Below, piece by piece: positions 8,289 through 14,964 of a DNA stretch of 58,428 nt (positions are counted from its first letter, which is position 1; each line of letters begins with the position of its first letter). The DNA is taken from contig CANQMX010000002.1 of NCBI GenBank assembly GCA_947625095.1, forward strand, positions 1 to 58,428, in the 5' to 3' direction. Below the pieces are notes generated by a model. That model saw only the letters and a list, made by a program, of their open reading frames with translations, did no database searches and was not told where the DNA came from. The translations under genes and the position numbers were made by a program. The stretch is from an uncultured Clostridia bacterium (GTDB taxonomy: Bacteria > Bacillota > Clostridia > Christensenellales > Borkfalkiaceae).

Positions 8289-9335
8289 CTACAAAAGTTG
8301 CATATTGCGGATGGCTTCCGCCGCGTATGCGGCGCGCTCGACGCACTGCGCCTCGGCATCGAGTTTTGTTCCGATGAGATGGTTGAGGCCTGCGGGGCGC
8401 ACCGAGACGCACAGTTTATCCATCTCGCGCATACGCTGCGCCTCCGCCACCTGCGTGCTGCCGAAGAACCCCAACGCGACGCCGAGTTTGAGATCGGCGG
8501 TGCGCTGCATCATCTCCCCCATCTCCAAACGGCAGCAGTGGGTGAGGATGCCGTAGGAGCGCATGACGCGATCCTTTAAGGCGACGCCCTCCTCCTTGCG
8601 CATCCGCTCGCGCTCGGCAAGTTCCATTTGGGCGACGGTCTTAACGGCGTCCTCCACGACGGAGAGGATCTCCCCCTCCGAAGGCCCGAGCGTGACTTCG
8701 TTACTGATCTGGAAGAGTTCGCCCTCCGCGCCGCTCCCCTCGCCGAACGCGCCGCGCACCGTAAGCCCCTTCTCCGTGAGCACCGCGGAAAGTTCGCGCA
8801 TCTTCCCCCGCCGCGAGACGGCGGGGAGGAAGAGCATGACCGAGGCGCGAAGCCCCGTTCCCACATTGGTGGGACACGCCGTGAGATACCCCAACTCCTC
8901 GTCGTAGGCGAAGGGAATGGAATGGGAGATGACGTCGTCGATGCCGCCCGCGCGCTCGTAGGCGCGGGTGAGATCGAACCCGTCGATGAAGTACTGCTCG
9001 CGGATGTGATCCTCCTCGTTGACCATGACCGAGATGCTCTCATCCTTGGAGACGAGGGCGGAGGAGATGGGACGGTTGGCGATCAGCCCGCGGCTGATGA
9101 GATTTTTTTCGGCGAGAAGTTCGCACTTTTCCTCACTCATGTTTGCAAGGTCGTAGGGCGTGAACGATTCCAGCCGCACGAGCTGGGCGGAGACGATGCG
9201 CACGATCTCGCGCGCCTGCTCCTCGCCGTGCGGGTCGCAGAGAAGGCGCGCGGGGAAGGGATAATCCATGAAGTTGCGGGCGAGGCGGATGCGCGAGGAG
9301 ACCGCGACGCTCTCGTAAGCTCTCTTCTCCATCAC
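8289..9335 (-). CDS. mcsB: Protein-arginine kinase McsB
   Basis: McsB phosphorylates arginine in misfolded or regulatory proteins and marks them for ClpCP. The 348-residue sequence is a guanido-kinase-family protein: SSRIRLARNFMDYPFP near the start is the McsB nucleotide-binding motif, with the family segment LTACPTNVGTGLRASVMLFL near residue 150. The ATG overlaps the mcsA stop by 4 bp, so translation is probably coupled. McsA usually stimulates McsB, which fits the order. The start follows a GGGAG site inside the mcsA end. Confidence 0.95.
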   Translation of the reverse strand: MMEKRAYESVAVSSRIRLARNFMDYPFPARLLCDPHGEEQAREIVRIVSAQLVRLESFTPYDLANMSEEKCELLAEKNLISRGLIANRPISSALVSKDESISVMVNEEDHIREQYFIDGFDLTRAYERAGGIDDVISHSIPFAYDEELGYLTACPTNVGTGLRASVMLFLPAVSRRGKMRELSAVLTEKGLTVRGAFGEGSGAEGELFQISNEVTLGPSEGEILSVVEDAVKTVAQMELAERERMRKEEGVALKDRVMRSYGILTHCCRLEMGEMMQRTADLKLGVALGFFGSTQVAEAQRMREMDKLCVSVRPAGLNHLIGTKLDAEAQCVERAAYAAEAIRNMQLL

Positions 9336-9832
9336 TCCCTCCCGTCCGCAAGTTCGCGGTTGATCTCCCGCAAATCGGCGTCCGCTTCCTTCAATTCGTC
9401 GTTGAGTTTTTTGACCCGCGCGTAGCCGCCGCGGCGCATCTCGCTTTCGATGCTGTCTTTGAGCGCGTCGATGCGGTTTACGAGGGTGCGGATCCTATCG
9501 TAATATTCCTCGGAGATTGTATCCTGCCTCTTGCCGCGGTGCACGGTATCGCCCTGCACCGAGCGGAGGGTGGGCATGAGTTCGCGGCGGAAGGCGCGGT
9601 AGCAGTTGGCGCAACCCAAAAGACCGGTGCGGCGGAACTCCTCAAACGCCATGCCGCAGACGGGGCACTCGCCGCGCGCCGCGCCCTCCTCTTCATTGTA
9701 CGGCAGAAGCCCGTGCGCGTTGAGTGCGAGCGCACGGTGGCAGTCCGGGCAGAGGGAGAGGCGGGTATCCTCATCCCTCACGCGCGTTACGTATATCTGC
9801 GAAGTTTGCTTGCCGCACCTCGAACAGATCAT
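9332..9832 (-). CDS. mcsA: McsA, zinc-binding activator of the arginine kinase McsB
   Basis: The 166-residue protein has paired CxxC motifs (MICSRCG at the start, then LCPDC, ECPVC and GCANC) that should bind zinc, and a C-terminal UVR-like coiled region (RIDALKDSIESEMRRGGYARVKKLNDELKEAD). In relatives McsA activates McsB. I chose the ATG at 9832 because AAGGAGAGG precedes it and the CxxC motif follows at once. It is the first gene of the operon. In many relatives ctsR precedes mcsA; here no ctsR is present. Confidence 0.92.
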   Translation of the reverse strand: MICSRCGKQTSQIYVTRVRDEDTRLSLCPDCHRALALNAHGLLPYNEEEGAARGECPVCGMAFEEFRRTGLLGCANCYRAFRRELMPTLRSVQGDTVHRGKRQDTISEEYYDRIRTLVNRIDALKDSIESEMRRGGYARVKKLNDELKEADADLREINRELADGRE

Positions 9833-9863
9833 GCCCTCTCCTTGGCCATCTTCTTGCCATGAT

Positions 9864-9892
9864 ATTATAGCACGCGGCGCGCAGACGCGCAA
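9864..9892 (-). promoter_or_regulatory. Promoter of mcsA-mcsB-clpC
   Basis: On the minus strand TTGCGC (9887-9892) lies 17 bp before TATAAT (9864-9869), with an extended TGC before the -10. I see no CtsR heptad repeat and no CIRCE element near it. Confidence 0.6.
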
Positions 9893-9904
9893 CCGCCGAG
9901 GCAA

Positions 9905-11038
9905 TTATTCCGCCTGTTTCGCCCCGAATTTTTCGGGATATTTTGCCCGCAGGAATTCTTCCGCGCCCCCGACGGCGGGGAAGTGATACGCCCCGTAGGC
10001 GCACTCCGCGCGGAAGAGCGCGAAGCCGTTATTCGGCTCTATTGTGAGCTTTTGGATCTCCTCCCACTTCAAAAAGACGCTGTCCACGCGGTTTGTATCC
10101 CGCCAGAAGAGACCCTCTTCATACACGCCGAGCGTGCCCTTTGCCCCGAGGAAGTTGACCGCGGCGCGCCCCGAGAGCATGAAGCCGATGGCGGCGAGAA
10201 GCGTCCCGACCACGATTTGCCAGAACACGGCGAGAAGCACGCCGCCGACGAGCAAGACCCCGCCCGCCACGAGGGACATGACGGCGAGTTTGCGCTTGGC
10301 CCGATCGGGCAAATCGAACTTTTTGAGTAGGGTGAATTTGCTCTTTTGCGGCGATTTTTGGGCGGGTTTGGCGGTTTCCGCGGCATTTTCGGCATTTTCG
10401 GCGGCGTAGCCTGCGGGGCGCTCGCCGAGGAGGGCGAGGTTGTGGCGGGCGAGCGTTTCAAAGAGGCGGGGCTTGAAATCGGCCTGCACGAGGGCGGGCT
10501 TTTCCCCCTTTTCCGCCTTGCCGCCGCGGGCGAGATAGCGGGCGGGAATCTCCAAAACGACAGACCACTCCCCGCTCTCCTTGGGCTTTTTGCGCGTGCA
10601 GACGGAGAAAAAGCGCATCTCCTTGTAGGGCACTGCGACCTCGCGCCCGCCGCGCTCGCCGTGGATGCGGACGCCCTCCCTTTCAAACGTCACGAGGGTG
10701 CCCTCGCCAACGTAAAAACTTTCCTGCCCATCGCACCGCTCGCAAAAGTCGAGCTCCGCATCCCTGTGCTTCCGTCCCAAAACGTTGAGCCCGAACGCCG
10801 CGAGCGCCGTCACCCACGCCCCGCCCGCGAACGAGCCGACGAGGATGTAGAGGAGGTTGCTTTTGAGGCTATCCTTAAATTCAAAGACGATGACGGCGAC
10901 AAACAGACCGAGGGCGAGCAGGATGGCGGCGACGGCGCATACGACGACGGCGACCGAGTAAAAGACGGTTGCGCGGTGGAGCGACGCGCGCTTTTTTGCC
11001 TGTTGTGCCTCCGTTTGCGGGAGAGGGATGACTTTCAT
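9905..11038 (-). CDS. Membrane protein of unknown function
   Basis: I do not recognise this 377-residue protein. It has two hydrophobic hairpins: residues about 25-85 (two helices, VFYSVAVVVCAVAAILLALG and a second ending near GLNVLG) and about 255-300. A soluble part of about 150 residues lies between, with a basic Ala/Lys/Pro linker before the second hairpin. Similar beta-rich segments before and after the second hairpin (VTFEREGVRIHGERG; GVYEEGLFWRD) suggest an internal duplication of a PH-like or YcxB-like domain. It lies 42 bp after the XRE regulator and probably shares its transcript. Confidence 0.7.
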   Translation of the reverse strand: MKVIPLPQTEAQQAKKRASLHRATVFYSVAVVVCAVAAILLALGLFVAVIVFEFKDSLKSNLLYILVGSFAGGAWVTALAAFGLNVLGRKHRDAELDFCERCDGQESFYVGEGTLVTFEREGVRIHGERGGREVAVPYKEMRFFSVCTRKKPKESGEWSVVLEIPARYLARGGKAEKGEKPALVQADFKPRLFETLARHNLALLGERPAGYAAENAENAAETAKPAQKSPQKSKFTLLKKFDLPDRAKRKLAVMSLVAGGVLLVGGVLLAVFWQIVVGTLLAAIGFMLSGRAAVNFLGAKGTLGVYEEGLFWRDTNRVDSVFLKWEEIQKLTIEPNNGFALFRAECAYGAYHFPAVGGAEEFLRAKYPEKFGAKQAE

Positions 11039-11080
11039 GCGAGTACCTTTGAAAAAGCGCGCCGTGGGGCGCGCCGAAGT

Positions 11081-11701
11081 TTATTTTCTGCGGAAAAAGT
11101 GAAAGGTGTGCGCGCGCTTCCACCATACGAAAAAGAAGAGCGCCAGAACTTGCAGGGGCACGCCGATGAGAAAGACGAGCCAAATGGCGTGGCCGTAGAG
11201 ATAGGCGGTGACGGTGACGACGGTGAGCGCCGTCCAGATGAGGACGGAGAGCGAGACGATGCGGACCCACTTCCAACTCCAAATGCAACTGAATACCAAA
11301 ACGACAATGGCGGAGGCGGGCACGGCAAAGAGGAAGGCGAGCCAGACGTGGGGCATATCCGAAAAGATGTGAAAGAGCACGAACCCCACGACGGCGACCA
11401 GCCAGCACAGCCCCACCGAGAGCATGAGAATGATGACGCGGCGCAGAAGTTTTGTGTTGCGGGGCAAGACCTCCTTTTCGGGATGCTCTTTGACGAGGTC
11501 ATCCACCGTGACATCGAATAGCTCTGCGATGCGCACCAAGATGTGGATATCCGGAATTCCGTTGCCCTGCTCCCACTTGGAGATGGACTTATCCGAATAG
11601 TTTAATTTTTCCGCCAGATCGAGTTGCGTCATGTTCGCCATCTTGCGAAGGCGCGCAAGATTTTGTCCGATGGTGACGGCGAGTTTATCCTGCTCTTCCA
11701 T
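11081..11701 (-). CDS. XRE-family regulator with C-terminal membrane domain
   Basis: Residues about 10-65 form a helix-turn-helix of the Cro/C1 type (IGQNLARLRKMANMTQLDLA, then SDKSISKWEQGNGIPDI). The rest has four or five hydrophobic helices (about 95-200). Such proteins are thought to be membrane-tethered regulators. The start ATG at 11701 lies only 7 nt behind a consensus -10 box and has no Shine-Dalgarno site, so the mRNA may be leaderless. A three-half-site operator lies upstream, which suggests autoregulation. It heads an operon with the membrane protein at 9905-11038. Confidence 0.85.
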   Translation of the reverse strand: MEEQDKLAVTIGQNLARLRKMANMTQLDLAEKLNYSDKSISKWEQGNGIPDIHILVRIAELFDVTVDDLVKEHPEKEVLPRNTKLLRRVIILMLSVGLCWLVAVVGFVLFHIFSDMPHVWLAFLFAVPASAIVVLVFSCIWSWKWVRIVSLSVLIWTALTVVTVTAYLYGHAIWLVFLIGVPLQVLALFFFVWWKRAHTFHFFRRK

Positions 11702-11708
11702 AGTCGCA

Positions 11709-11737
11709 ATTATACAGCGTTTTGGGGGTTTTGTCAA
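11709..11737 (-). promoter_or_regulatory. Consensus sigma-A promoter, leaderless arrangement
   Basis: On the minus strand TTGACA (11732-11737), 17 bp, TATAAT (11709-11714). The ATG of the XRE gene begins 7 nt after the -10 box, where the transcript start is expected. Confidence 0.8.
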
Positions 11738-11741
11738 CAAT

Positions 11742-11777
11742 TCTACTGTGAGTAGAGTGTGAATTTTGAACTCTACT
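11742..11777. promoter_or_regulatory. Candidate operator of the XRE regulator
   Basis: TCTACTGTGAGTAGA (11742-11756) is a perfect dyad just upstream of the -35 box. A third CTCTACT half-site at 11771-11777 forms a second dyad with AGTAGAG at 11751-11757. Confidence 0.5.
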
Positions 11778-11851
11778 GAATTTTTTTCACAACATGGAAA
11801 GCGGTTTTTTTGTGCGTTTTGTTAATGGGGGAGACGTAAAATGAAAAAATT

Positions 11852-12475
11852 TTACCACACGCTTTTTTCCTGCGCCCTGCGAAAGTGATACAGAAAGGTT
11901 TGGCGCTTGAGCCCTGTCGCTTCAAGCGCTTCCGCAAGGGTGAGTTTGTTCTCGGAAAAGAGTTTCGCCGCGGTCAAAAAACTTTCGGACATTTCCTTGC
12001 GCGGCCGCCCCATGTGTACGCCGCGCGCCTTGGCGAGCGCGATCCCCTCCGCCTGCCGCGCGCGAATGTTGGCACGCTCGTTTTCCGCTACGAAAGACAA
12101 AATTTGCAACACGATATCAGCGATGAATTTTCCGATGAGAGAATGTTGCTCGCGCGTATCGAGGAGGGGCATATCGAGCACGACGATATCCACCTCCCTC
12201 TCCTTGGTGAGCGCGCTCCATTCGGCGAGCACGCCGCGGTAGTCGCGCCCGAGACGGTCGATGGATTTGATGACAAGCACATCGCCCTTTTTTAATTTTC
12301 GCCTCATGCGCAGGTATTCTTCGCGGCAAAAATCCTTGCCGCTCTTTTTTTCGCAGAACAAATTTTTTTGCTCCACGCCGAAATTCAATAATTGTTCCGT
12401 CTGCCGCTCCAAATTTTGGTCGGCGGCGGAAACTCTTGCATAGCCGTACGTCACCTCTTTGCCTCCGCTCTTCAT
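11852..12475 (-). CDS. Serine recombinase (resolvase/invertase family)
   Basis: A small DNA-cutting recombinase of 207 residues. The resolvase domain begins TYGYARVSAADQNLERQTEQ, with the catalytic serine in ARVS, followed by the family motifs DVLVIKSIDRLGRD and the long helix ENERANIRARQAEGIALAKA. The C-terminal part (TLAEALEATGLKRQTFLYHF) is the HTH that binds the crossover site. The length fits Tn3-type resolvases or Hin-type invertases rather than large integrases. No transposase accompanies it. A GGGGGG site precedes the ATG. Its target site is not known; a perfect palindrome lies in the upstream gap. Confidence 0.9.
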   Translation of the reverse strand: MKSGGKEVTYGYARVSAADQNLERQTEQLLNFGVEQKNLFCEKKSGKDFCREEYLRMRRKLKKGDVLVIKSIDRLGRDYRGVLAEWSALTKEREVDIVVLDMPLLDTREQHSLIGKFIADIVLQILSFVAENERANIRARQAEGIALAKARGVHMGRPRKEMSESFLTAAKLFSENKLTLAEALEATGLKRQTFLYHFRRAQEKSVW

Positions 12476-12508
12476 CGTACCCCCCGAAATTGAAAAAAGG
12501 CATTCTAT

Positions 12509-12541
12509 GTGTCAAAAAAAATCAAGAAAGGTATACCTTTC
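12509..12541. promoter_or_regulatory. Divergent control region with a 16-bp perfect palindrome
   Basis: GAAAGGTATACCTTTC (12526-12541) is a perfect palindrome centred on a possible -10 box TATACC (12532-12537) for the rightward gene, with GTGTCA 17 bp upstream. TTGACA on the minus strand (12510-12515) could serve the recombinase gene, but I see no good -10 for it. The palindrome may be an operator or a recombination site. Confidence 0.45.
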
Positions 12542-12574
12542 CCGCGCACGGCTATCGGCCGAGGGGGTATTTTT

Positions 12575-13504
12575 ATGAACCATTGCACAACTTGCGGCGC
12601 GGATTTTGAGGGGAACGTCTGCCCGAGCTGCGGAAGAAAAGCCGCGAAGGCTGCAACCGCACCCGTACTGCGCACCAGACACGCGTTACGGCTTTTGCAC
12701 TCTTTTTTGCTCATCGCGTTCGGCGCGCTCGTGATCGGACTCATGGCGTCAGGCGCATTCGGGACGTTTGTTTCGGTAAAAGGTGAAGAGATATCGGCAA
12801 CCGAGCGGCTGACTTCTCTAACCTTTTTTGAGATCCTGACGACGGAAGGTGCACCGGGCGATCCACTGTTTGTGTGCAGCGTATTTCTTTTGATCTTTGC
12901 GATATTGGCCGTCATCTATGGCATCGTTTTGGCTCTCATCAACAAGCGTTACAGCGACTTGAAATATACGACGATCCTCTACATTTATTTGCCCCTGTTT
13001 ATCATCATGTGCGCATTTACTTCATACTGCCGTACCTCACAAACGATCACACAGGATGATTTTCTTGCGACGGGGGTGGTGATTCCGGGACTGCCGTCGA
13101 AATTCAGCGTGAATTTGTACACCGAATTGCTCGCGGGCGGCATCAGTATTTTTGTCCTCTCCGTTGTTTTCGTCTTGGTGCAGATCGCCATACTGATCGT
13201 GGAAGCGCACGTTGAAAAGACATATATTTTTGAAGATAAAGAAGCCGCCGTGGCCGCGGAACTCGGCACGCCCGACTTGATCCCCTATCCCGAAATTCCG
13301 CAAATCAACGATTTCTCGAAAGAATCACAAAAAGTTTATTACGCGGCGCGAAAAGTTTTTTATGAGCGGGTCGATCTTCATAATGCACACCGAAAAGAAT
13401 GGCGGGTGTTCCGAAAAACACTTATCGCCACCCTCTATCAAAGACATTTCGGCAAACCCGCAGCCTATCCCGTTGTCTATCTATGGTGGAATTTCTCTGC
13501 TTGA
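12575..13504 (+). CDS. Zinc-ribbon membrane protein of unknown function
   Basis: The 309-residue protein begins with a zinc ribbon (CTTCG at residues 4-8, CPSCG at 16-20) and then has four hydrophobic helices: about residues 42-67, 98-122, 130-150 and 185-208. The cytoplasmic C-terminal tail is charged. I chose the ATG at 12575 because GAGGGGG precedes it and the zinc ribbon follows at once; the frame is open a little further upstream. It lies divergent from the serine recombinase and ends before a clear terminator. No function can be assigned. Confidence 0.75.
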   Translation: MNHCTTCGADFEGNVCPSCGRKAAKAATAPVLRTRHALRLLHSFLLIAFGALVIGLMASGAFGTFVSVKGEEISATERLTSLTFFEILTTEGAPGDPLFVCSVFLLIFAILAVIYGIVLALINKRYSDLKYTTILYIYLPLFIIMCAFTSYCRTSQTITQDDFLATGVVIPGLPSKFSVNLYTELLAGGISIFVLSVVFVLVQIAILIVEAHVEKTYIFEDKEAAVAAELGTPDLIPYPEIPQINDFSKESQKVYYAARKVFYERVDLHNAHRKEWRVFRKTLIATLYQRHFGKPAAYPVVYLWWNFSA

Positions 13505-13547
13505 AGTTGTGATTTCCTCCTTGTTTTCCCTTTTGGGAAAACGGAGA

Positions 13548-13580
13548 GGGCGAGTCGAACGGCTCGCCCCCTTTTTCTTT
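13548..13580 (+). terminator. Intrinsic terminator of the zinc-ribbon gene
   Basis: GGGCGAG (13548-13554) pairs with CTCGCCC (13563-13569), followed by a CCCTTTTTCTTTT tract. Confidence 0.75.
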
Positions 13581-13606
13581 TGTTTAGTTGCACAGGTGGA
13601 CTTCGT

Positions 13607-13722
13607 TAGTCGGGATTCTTCCCCCCTACGGGGGTCAGAATGACGCGTAACCCCACAAGAAGGGGCAGAATGACGCGTAACCCCACAAGAAGGGTCAGAA
13701 TGACGCGTAATCCCGCGCGAAG
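13607..13722. repeat. GCGTCATTCTGA-family repeat with a 30-bp tandem triplication
   Basis: A unit with CGGGATTCTT, a CCCCC-TAC-GGGGG hairpin and CAGAATGACGCG (about 13611-13647) is followed by two more copies of its end. CAGAATGACGCG begins at 13636, 13666 and 13696, exactly 30 bp apart, with little variation. There are no spacers between the copies. Confidence 0.75.
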
Positions 13723-14247
13723 TTACGCGTTGAAGTAGCGCTTCAAGAGGCCCTTGAAGCCGGCGCCGTGGCGGGCTTCATCCTTCGCCATCTCGTGCAC
13801 CGTATCGTGAATGGCGTCGTACCCCAACTCCTTGGCGCGCTTTGCAAGCATCAACTTGCCCTCGCAAGCGCCCGCTTCCGCAGCCGCGCGAAGTTCCAAA
13901 TTCTTCTTGGTGCTGTCCGTGACGACCTCGCCCAAGAGTTCCGCGAACTTTGCCGCGTGCTCCGCCTCCTCAAACGCATAGCGCTTGTAGGCCTCGGCGA
14001 TCTCGGGATAGCCTTCGCGCTCCGCGACGCGGGACATCGCAAGATACATCCCCACCTCGGTGCACTCGCCCTGGAAGTTGGCATGGAGGCCGTCCATCAC
14101 TTCCTTATCCTCCACCCTGCCGTCGCCGACGTGGTGCTCGCAGGCGAACTTCGCCTCCTCGATGGGAACAAACTTTTTGGCATGGCAGACGGGGCACTCC
14201 GTCACATCGTCCGCGACGATCTCGCCGCAAATTGCACATCTTTTCAT
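13723..14247 (-). CDS. Rubrerythrin-like protein
   Basis: A diiron protein that protects anaerobes by reducing hydrogen peroxide. The 174-residue sequence has the rubredoxin-type part at the N-terminus ([18 protein letters not shown], residues 4-21), the reverse of classical rubrerythrin, followed by a ferritin-like four-helix bundle with ExxH-type metal ligands ([24 protein letters not shown]). It is a single gene with its own promoter 40 bp upstream and AAGGAG before the ATG. Its presence suggests an anaerobic lifestyle. Confidence 0.92.
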   Translation of the reverse strand: MKRCAICGEIVADDVTECPVCHAKKFVPIEEAKFACEHHVGDGRVEDKEVMDGLHANFQGECTEVGMYLAMSRVAEREGYPEIAEAYKRYAFEEAEHAAKFAELLGEVVTDSTKKNLELRAAAEAGACEGKLMLAKRAKELGYDAIHDTVHEMAKDEARHGAGFKGLLKRYFNA

Positions 14248-14285
14248 GGTTTTATCTCCTTTTATAGAATTTTTATTCTGTAAGA

Positions 14286-14314
14286 ATTATAGCATACTCC
14301 CGCGCCGATTTCAA
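14286..14314 (-). promoter_or_regulatory. Promoter of the rubrerythrin gene
   Basis: On the minus strand TTGAAA (14309-14314), 17 bp, TATAAT (14286-14291) with TGC before the -10. The -35 box touches the stop codon of gph. Confidence 0.75.
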
Positions 14315-14964
14315 TTGATTTTTCGGAAATTTGCGAGAATTTTTGCAAGTTCCGCGGGGCTGCTTGCAAACTGCGTTGCCCCCGCCTGCGTGAGTTGTTC
14401 GCGCGTGCGGTAGCCCCACAGCGCGGCGACGCCGTGAACGCCCGCGTTCTGCGCCGTTCTGACGTCGGCCTCGCCGTCGCCCACAAACACGCACTCCTTT
14501 AAGGGCACGCGCAGCGTGAGCGCGACGTAGCGGGTGAGCGAAGGGTCGGGCTTGCAGGGGAAATTGCCGCTGTCGCCGCCCACATAGTCGAAGAGCGCGG
14601 GGTAGAATTTTTGGATGGACGTCTGCGCCGCCTCCTGCGGCTTATTGGTGATGACCGCAAGTTTTGTGCCGCGCGATTTGAGCGTTTTCAAAAGTTCCGC
14701 CATGCCCGCGTAGGGAACGGTGCGGCCGTGCGCACTTGCGCCGTAATTTTGGCGGAACGCCTCGTACACCTCATCCACATTGTCCGCCCCCTGCGGTATG
14801 GCGCGCGAGACGAGTTTTTTGGCCCCATCCCCCACATAGGTGCGCACCTGCGCAGGCGTGCACACGGGGTAGCCGAAGGAGGCGAGAACCGCATTGAGGG
14901 AATGGGCGATATCGGGCAGAGTATCGAGGAGGGTCCCGTCGAGGTCGAAAAAGACTGCCTGCAT
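14311..14964 (-). CDS. gph: HAD-family phosphoglycolate-phosphatase-like hydrolase
   Basis: A cytoplasmic phosphatase of 217 residues. Motif I is FFDLDGTLLDT (nucleophile Asp in DLDGT, residues 6-10), motif II is VITNKPQEAA, and motif III with the acidic pair is VFVGDGEADVRTAQNAG. The small helical cap type fits the Gph/PGP group, but the true substrate (phosphoglycolate, pyrophosphate or a nucleotide) cannot be read from sequence. The ATG overlaps the argS stop (ATGA), so the gene is translationally coupled to argS. Confidence 0.85.
   Translation of the reverse strand: MQAVFFDLDGTLLDTLPDIAHSLNAVLASFGYPVCTPAQVRTYVGDGAKKLVSRAIPQGADNVDEVYEAFRQNYGASAHGRTVPYAGMAELLKTLKSRGTKLAVITNKPQEAAQTSIQKFYPALFDYVGGDSGNFPCKPDPSLTRYVALTLRVPLKECVFVGDGEADVRTAQNAGVHGVAALWGYRTREQLTQAGATQFASSPAELAKILANFRKIN

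Noticed and set aside
9833..9904. CtsR or CIRCE operator before mcsA
   Set aside because: No heptad direct repeat and no TTAGCACTC-type inverted repeat is seen.
11852..12475. Calling the serine recombinase region a transposon or integrative element
   Set aside because: No transposase, terminal repeats, target duplication or cargo genes are visible around it.
13548..13572. GAGTCGAACGGCTC looked like the T-arm of a tRNA
   Set aside because: There is no acceptor or anticodon arm; the stem is followed by a T-run and is a terminator.
13636..13720. Regular 30-bp repeats looked like a small CRISPR array
   Set aside because: The copies are contiguous with no spacers, and no cas gene is near.
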